A stretch of 64,000 nt of DNA from positions 1-64,000 of the forward strand of contig NZ_VZII01000062.1 of the NCBI RefSeq assembly GCF_009391885.1, given 5' to 3'. This document shows positions 60,288 to 64,000 of this stretch, one piece after another. The stretch comes from Pseudomonas sp. MN1F (GTDB lineage: Bacteria > Pseudomonadota > Gammaproteobacteria > Pseudomonadales > Pseudomonadaceae). Below the pieces are notes generated by a model that was not told the DNA's origin, searched no databases, and saw only the letters and a program-made list of their open reading frames with translations. The position numbers and the translations under genes are program-made. Positions within the stretch are counted from its first letter, which is position 1; every line of letters begins with the position of its first letter.

Positions 60288-61484
60288 ATGAACGCCTCAA
60301 CTCAACGTGCGCCTTGGCTGCCGATCTGGGCCGGGCTGTGTGCCAGCCTGGTCGGTATTGGGCTGGCGCGGTTTGCCTATACACCCCTGGTCCCGGCGCT
60401 CATCGATGCGCACTGGTTTGCCAGTTCGGCGGTGGTCTATCTCGGCGCGGCCAACCTCGCGGGTTACCTGATCGGGGCGTTGTTCGGCAGGCCGTTGGCG
60501 TCGCGCTGGTCGAGCGCAGTGGTGCTGCGCGGCATGATGGTGTTGGTCAGCCTGGCGTTTCTGGCTTGTGCCTGGCCGCTGTCAGTGAGCTGGTTCTTCG
60601 GCTGGCGACTGCTGTCGGGTGTGGCCGGTGGGGTGATCATGGTGCTGGCGGCCAGCACCATCCTGCCTCATGTGGCGGCCTCGCGCCGCGGGCTGGCCAG
60701 CGGCGCGATCTTCCTCGGCATCGGCTTGGGTATCGCCGGCGCCGCAAGCCTGGTGCCGTGGCTGCTGGGTATAGGGCTGCAGCAAACCTGGCTGGGGCTG
60801 GCTGCGATGTCGCTGCTGCTGACCGTCGGCAGTTGGGCTGGCTGGCCTGTGGAGCATGAGCCGCAGGCGATAACGGTCAACCAGCAGGCGGCCGTTTCAC
60901 CTGCGATCATCGTACTGTTCGGCCAATACGCACTGATGGCCACCGCACTGGTGGCACCGATGATGTTCCTGGTGGACTACGTGAGTCGTGGCCTGGGCGC
61001 AGGCACTCATGCCGGTGCGGTAATCTGGGCCTTGTATGGACTGGGCGCGATTGCCGGCCCGGTGTCGTATGGGTTTATGGCCGACCACCTGGGGGCACGC
61101 GCCGGCATTCGTCTGGTGCTGCTGGCGCAACTGGCCGCGCTCGGTGCCTTGCTGGCGAGTCACGACCTGCGTGTGTTGGGTGCTGCTGCGTTGCTGATCG
61201 GCTCGTTTCCGCCGGGCATCGTACCGCTGGCGCTGGCTCGTGTGCATCAACTGGTCGAAGGCCACGCCCAGCAGAACGCGACCTGGAGCCGGGCGACAGT
61301 CTCGTTCGCCAGCTTCCAGGCCATTGCCGGTTACGGCTACTCGGCGCTGTTCGCCGCCACGGATGGCCGCTACGGTCCGCTGTTCGGCGTGGCAGCTGGC
61401 GCTGTGGTGCTGGCGCTGCTGGTCGACCTGCTGCTCAAGGAACGTCAGGCCATGTCGCTGATCGCAAACTCCTCGGCCAGGTGA
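60288..61484 (+). CDS. YbfB/YjiJ-family MFS transporter
   Basis: A 398-residue MFS protein with about 12 helices. The N-terminus (WLPIWAGLCASLVGIGLARF and AYTPLVPALIDAHWF) is the mark of the YbfB/YjiJ family. Substrate unknown. The ATG at 60288 has AAGGGAAG upstream; the longer frame lacks one. Its last 40 bp overlap the end of the convergent LysR gene, so the two transcripts are antisense at their 3' ends. Confidence 0.85.
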   Translation: MNASTQRAPWLPIWAGLCASLVGIGLARFAYTPLVPALIDAHWFASSAVVYLGAANLAGYLIGALFGRPLASRWSSAVVLRGMMVLVSLAFLACAWPLSVSWFFGWRLLSGVAGGVIMVLAASTILPHVAASRRGLASGAIFLGIGLGIAGAASLVPWLLGIGLQQTWLGLAAMSLLLTVGSWAGWPVEHEPQAITVNQQAAVSPAIIVLFGQYALMATALVAPMMFLVDYVSRGLGAGTHAGAVIWALYGLGAIAGPVSYGFMADHLGARAGIRLVLLAQLAALGALLASHDLRVLGAAALLIGSFPPGIVPLALARVHQLVEGHAQQNATWSRATVSFASFQAIAGYGYSALFAATDGRYGPLFGVAAGAVVLALLVDLLLKERQAMSLIANSSAR

Positions 61485-62356
61485 TCGATCAACGCCCGTA
61501 CCGATGGCAGCAACCCACGGCGCGACGGGAAGATCGCATGCACGATGCCGCAACGCGGGTGCCAGTCCGGGATCAGTTCCACCAATCTTCCTGCCGCCAG
61601 GTCCTCGCGCACCGCCACCCGCGGCAAGTGCGCAATGCCCACCCCAGCCACCACGAAGTGGCGCAGGGCGAACAGGTCATCGGTCACCATGCGCGGTGTA
61701 TGCGGGATGACGATGCTGCGGCTGCTGTCCTCGCCCTGGAACAGCTCCCACTGGTATTCCCGCTGGGCGCTGCCCCAGTGCACGCTCGGCAGGGTACTGA
61801 GCAGCTGCGGGTCGAAGCCTTTCGGCAGCTGTTCCAGATACTGCGGCTGGCCGACCAGGCACTGGGTGCTGTTGCTCAGCACCTTCATCACCATGTCGGT
61901 GTTCTCCAGCGGCGGGAAGCGCACCCGCAGGGCAATGTCGAAGCCCTCGTGCAGCAGGTCGACGCGGCGGTTGGTGCTCTCGATGAACAGTTCAACCTGT
62001 GGGTACTTGAGCATGTAGCGGGTCAGCATCGGCCCGACCCAGGAGTTGAGCAGGGTGGTCGGGCAACTGATGCGCACCAGCCCGCGTGGTTCACTGCGGT
62101 TGCGCTCGATGATCTCTGCCGCGCCTTCGGCCTCCACGCGCATGGCCAGGCAACGGTTGTAGTAGGCCTGGCCGATCTCGGTCAGCGAGCAGTGGCGGCT
62201 GGTGCGGTGCAGCAGGCGCACGCCAAGGCGGTCCTCAAGGTCGGCGATGCGCCGGCTGAGCTTCGACTTGGGCATGTCCAGCGCCCGCCCGGCCGGGGCG
62301 AAGCCACCGTGCTCCACGACTTGGGTGAAGTAGTAGAGGGAGTTGAGGTCTTCCAA
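61445..62356 (-). CDS. LysR-family regulator of the ycaC genes (probable)
   Basis: A 303-residue LysR protein: HTH LNSLYYFTQVVEHGGFAPAG and RALDMPKSKLSRRIADLEDR, then an effector domain with the RISCPTTLLNSWVGPMLTRY segment. The start is TTG at 62356 with GGAG eight bases upstream. That GGAG lies inside the inverted repeat CGTTCTCCAGATGGAACG (62361-62378), so binding there would also limit its own translation or transcription. It is divergent from ycaC copy 2, and copy 1 carries the same operator; both genes are likely targets. Confidence 0.88.
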   Translation of the reverse strand: MEDLNSLYYFTQVVEHGGFAPAGRALDMPKSKLSRRIADLEDRLGVRLLHRTSRHCSLTEIGQAYYNRCLAMRVEAEGAAEIIERNRSEPRGLVRISCPTTLLNSWVGPMLTRYMLKYPQVELFIESTNRRVDLLHEGFDIALRVRFPPLENTDMVMKVLSNSTQCLVGQPQYLEQLPKGFDPQLLSTLPSVHWGSAQREYQWELFQGEDSSRSIVIPHTPRMVTDDLFALRHFVVAGVGIAHLPRVAVREDLAAGRLVELIPDWHPRCGIVHAIFPSRRGLLPSVRALIDHLAEEFAISDMA

Positions 62357-62360
62357 TGAT

Positions 62361-62378
62361 CGTTCTCCAGATGGAACG
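62361..62378. promoter_or_regulatory. Operator of ycaC copy 2 and its LysR gene
   Basis: CGTTCT-CCAGAT-GGAACG is an inverted repeat with one mismatch, the counterpart of 51850-51867. It begins five bases upstream of the LysR start codon and 131 bp from the ycaC ATG. Confidence 0.6.
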
Positions 62379-62491
62379 CTAAAGGCAATTTTCGCAGTCT
62401 ACCGCCGTAAAGGTGATGATTTTAATCTGTGCCCATCAACGCGAAACACCCCAGATTGCTGAAAAATTCATAAACCTTAGGAGCACAGACC

Positions 62492-63121
62492 ATGAGCAAA
62501 TTCACCTACAACCGCCTGAACAAAGACGACGCCGCCGTACTGCTGGTTGACCACCAGGCTGGCCTGCTGTCTCTGGTGCGCGATATCGAGCCGGACAAGT
62601 TCAAGAACAACGTGCTGGCCCTGGCGGACCTTGCCAAGTTCTTCAACTTGCCGACCATCCTCACCACCAGCTTCGAGCAAGGCCCCAACGGCCCGCTGGT
62701 GCCTGAGCTGAAAGCACTGTTCCCGGATGCCCCGTACATCGCCCGCCCAGGTCAGATCAACGCCTGGGACAACGAAGACTTCGTCAAGGCGGTGAAGGCG
62801 ACTGGCAAGAAGCAGCTGATTATTGCCGGCGTGGTGACTGAAGTGTGCGTAGCGTTCCCGGCGCTGGCTGCTCTGGAAGAAGAGTTTGACGTGTTCGTGG
62901 TGACCGATGCTTCCGGGACCTTCAATGAAATGACCCGTGATGCTGCACACGACCGCATGAGCCGGGCCGGTGCCCAGCTGATGACCTGGTTCGGCGTGGC
63001 CTGTGAGTTGCACCGTGACTGGCGCAACGATATTGAAGGGCTGGCAGCGTTGTGTTCCAACCATATTCCGGATTACCGCAATCTCATGACCAGCTATAAC
63101 GCGCTGACTGCTGTTAAGTAA
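62492..63121 (+). CDS. ycaC: Isochorismatase-family hydrolase YcaC, copy 2
   Basis: A 209-residue YcaC-type cysteine hydrolase, nearly identical to copy 1 at 51980-52609 but with many synonymous changes. Asp20 and Cys119 are conserved. The protein starts MSKFTYNRLNKDDAAVLLVD and ends in ALTAVK where copy 1 has AFNANQ. TTAGGAG precedes the ATG. It is divergent from the LysR regulator and ends at a strong terminator, so it is monocistronic, unlike copy 1. Confidence 0.92.
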   Translation: MSKFTYNRLNKDDAAVLLVDHQAGLLSLVRDIEPDKFKNNVLALADLAKFFNLPTILTTSFEQGPNGPLVPELKALFPDAPYIARPGQINAWDNEDFVKAVKATGKKQLIIAGVVTEVCVAFPALAALEEEFDVFVVTDASGTFNEMTRDAAHDRMSRAGAQLMTWFGVACELHRDWRNDIEGLAALCSNHIPDYRNLMTSYNALTAVK

Positions 63122-63140
63122 CAGCGACCAGTTCAAACAG

Positions 63141-63178
63141 AAAAGGCCGGCCCCAACGTGGGGCCGGCCTTTTCTTTT
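63141..63178 (+). terminator. Terminator after ycaC copy 2
   Basis: AAAAGGCCGGCCCC (63141-63154), AACGT loop, GGGGCCGGCCTTTT (63160-63173), then CTTTTT. A perfect 14-bp stem. Confidence 0.95.
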
Positions 63179-63355
63179 TGGGTACTGACAGCCCGCATCA
63201 GCACAGCCCCTGCGCAAGCGGCTGTGAGGATGATTTGGCTCCGGCTACATCCTTTTTGGGAAATCTCTTACATAGAGAAGCGGATGGCATCACGGCGCTA
63301 AGTGGGAAGGTCAAGAGCAGACTGGATAGCCCGGAAATCTTTCAGGAGTGTCCCC

Positions 63356-63418
63356 ATGAGCCGCGCCAATGCCCGCTTGAAAAGTGTAAGGCATGACCTT
63401 ACACTCAATCACCAATGA
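63356..63418 (+). CDS. Possible 20-codon leader peptide before higB
   Basis: ATG at 63356 with AGGAG seven to nine bases upstream, 20 sense codons (MSRANARLKSVRHDLTLNHQ) and TGA at 63416. The stop overlaps the higB start in an ATGA junction, which would couple translation; higB itself lacks a ribosome-binding site. The higB operator lies within the ORF. It could be a real leader, or the remnant of a longer gene, or chance. Confidence 0.3.
   Translation: MSRANARLKSVRHDLTLNHQ
63377..63405 (+). promoter_or_regulatory. higBA promoter with overlapping operator
   Basis: TTGAAA (63377-63382), 17 bp, TACACT (63400-63405) form a sigma-70 promoter. AGTGTAAGG (63383-63391) and CCTTACACT (63397-63405) are a perfect 9-bp inverted repeat with a CATGA spacer, covering the spacer and the -10. 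HigA should bind it and block the promoter. The predicted transcription start would leave only a few bases before the higB ATG. Confidence 0.65.
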
Positions 63419-63693
63419 TCAGGAGTTTCAGGCACAAAGGCCTGCGTCTGCTCCATCAACAGCGTGACTCGTCTGGGGTACGTGCAGATCATGTCAATCG
63501 CTTGCGTCGCTTGCTTGCTTCCCTTGAGGTCGCACAAACGCCTGCAGACATGAACCGTCCAGGTAACCGCCTTCATCCTCTGCATGGAAAGCTGGACAGC
63601 TTTTGGGCAGTGAATGTCTCGGGTAACTGGCGTCTGGTGTTCCGCTTCATTGGTACTGATGTGGAGCTTGTCGATTATCTCGATTACCACTAG
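63415..63693 (+). CDS. higB: HigB-type toxin (RelE/ParE fold)
   Basis: A 92-residue HigB-1/RelE-superfamily mRNA interferase that cuts ribosome-bound mRNA. Conserved parts are VNRLRRLLASLEVAQTPADM, RLHPLHGKLDSFWAVNVSGN and WRLVFRF, in the usual order, with the toxin gene ahead of the antitoxin gene. The Shine-Dalgarno is poor, but the start overlaps the stop of a short ORF. The gene is 12 bp from higA. Its lower GC and position at the end of the accessory region suggest gain by transfer. Confidence 0.9.
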   Translation: MIRSFRHKGLRLLHQQRDSSGVRADHVNRLRRLLASLEVAQTPADMNRPGNRLHPLHGKLDSFWAVNVSGNWRLVFRFIGTDVELVDYLDYH

Positions 63694-63705
63694 GAGGATT
63701 CATCC

Positions 63706-63990
63706 ATGCCTATGTTCGATCCTCCCCATCCTGGGGAATCCTTGCGAGAAGACGTGCTGCCTGCAATTGGCATGAATGTCACTGAGTTGGCCCGCCACCT
63801 TGGCTATTCGCGAGGGCAGTTATCCACAGTGCTCAATGGGCGCGCCGCCATTTCAGCCGATCTTGCGTATCGACTTGAGCTGGCGGGTCTTGGTCCTGCC
63901 CGGCAGTATCTTGCTGAACAGGCAGCTTACGATTTATGGCAAGCCGCGCACCGTGAGCATCCACAGATAGCGCGGCTGGTGATTGCCTGA
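63706..63990 (+). CDS. higA: HigA-type antitoxin
   Basis: A 94-residue XRE-family antitoxin and repressor. The HigA hallmark HPGESLREDVLPAIGMNVTE and the HTH ELARHLGYSRGQLSTVLNGR are present, with a C-terminal helix that binds HigB. AGGAGG lies eight bases before the ATG at 63706. It completes the higBA operon and should repress the operator overlapping the promoter at 63377-63405. Its stop is ten bases before the window edge. Confidence 0.93.
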   Translation: MPMFDPPHPGESLREDVLPAIGMNVTELARHLGYSRGQLSTVLNGRAAISADLAYRLELAGLGPARQYLAEQAAYDLWQAAHREHPQIARLVIA

Positions 63991-64000
63991 CTACTCAATC

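Larger units (their letters stand above)
63122..63414. other. 293-bp region: ycaC terminator and higBA upstream sequence
   Basis: The region holds the terminator, a stretch of unrecognised sequence with slightly lower GC, a short ORF and the higBA promoter/operator. A 72-codon frame at 63178-63396 shows no family resemblance and is not supported. Confidence 0.5.

Noticed and set aside
51850..63121. Composite transposon bounded by the two ycaC copies
   Set aside because: No transposase, target duplication or terminal repeats were found; the copies are diverged by many synonymous changes, so it is an old gene duplication rather than a mobile element.
63178..63396. 72-codon ORF upstream of higB
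   Set aside because: It starts within the T-run of the ycaC terminator, has no recognisable family and overlaps the higBA promoter.
1..64000. Anti-phage defence island, CRISPR array or prophage
   Set aside because: Apart from higBA no defence-type gene, repeat array, integrase or phage structural gene was recognised on either strand.

Overview
The window is chromosomal DNA of a fluorescent pseudomonad, most likely of the Pseudomonas putida group. The evidence is the high GC content, the gene order rpoZ-spoT-ridA, dut-coaBC-radC, dadA-dadX-XRE/cupin-cytochrome c5 and hglS-LysR-amaB-amaA, and a Pseudomonas-type Crc protein. It also carries many intergenic REP-like hairpins with the core 'GCGGGTnnACCCGCTCCCACAGG'. 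No rRNA, tRNA, CRISPR array, transposase or prophage gene was seen. About 60 protein genes fill nearly all of the sequence. Assignments come from reading the sequence and from recalled family knowledge; no search was run.

Layout. 0-3.7 kb: a lipoprotein, ridA, spoT and rpoZ. 3.9-8.8 kb: a LysR regulator and a polyamine block (puuA, puuD, an APC permease). 8.8-18.1 kb: housekeeping genes gmk, yicC, rph, a DUF4870 gene, crc, pyrE, argB, algC, dut, coaBC and radC. 18.2-21 kb: an orphan peptide-type binding protein, rpmB-rpmG and a cupin. 21.2-29.7 kb: puuC, an MFS pump, a phospholipase-D-type lipoprotein, a MocR regulator, a DUF1127 protein, puuB, a YkgJ protein and an Lrp regulator. 29.8-33.5 kb: dadA, dadX, a PauR-like regulator and cytochrome c5. 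33.7-42.7 kb: an acetyl-CoA hydrolase/transferase, xpt, rep, a GGDEF/EAL protein, a MATE pump and a LysR regulator. 42.9-50.3 kb: a chemoreceptor and the pipecolate/aminoadipate branch of lysine catabolism (hglS, LysR, amaB, amaA). 50.3-51.8 kb: an MscS channel with a cyclic-nucleotide-binding domain. 52-63.1 kb: an accessory metabolic region bounded by two near-identical ycaC genes. It holds an ABM-domain membrane protein, an alpha/beta hydrolase, a Tat-exported amidohydrolase, an MFS/OprD pair, two LysR regulators and a YbfB-type MFS. 63.4-64 kb: a higBA toxin-antitoxin module.

How the genes fit together. Putrescine would enter through the APC permease and be glutamylated by PuuA. It would then be oxidised by PuuB and PuuC and released as GABA by PuuD, with the XRE-cupin protein as likely repressor. 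D-alanine is handled by DadA/DadX under the Lrp protein. D-lysine-derived pipecolate is oxidised by AmaA and AmaB, and the later product 2-oxoadipate by HglS. Crc, the catabolite repression partner of Hfq, is encoded in the same window, and A-rich candidate Hfq/Crc motifs lie in the amaA and puuA leaders.

The most notable unexplained structures are: a potential H-type pseudoknot that would bury the ribosome-binding site of puuC; a duplicated operator-plus-gene cassette for ycaC; a strong internal ribosome-binding site in the Tat-targeted amidohydrolase that could give exported and cytosolic forms; and a higB promoter with a perfect 9-bp inverted repeat over the -10 plus a 20-codon ORF overlapping the higB start by ATGA.
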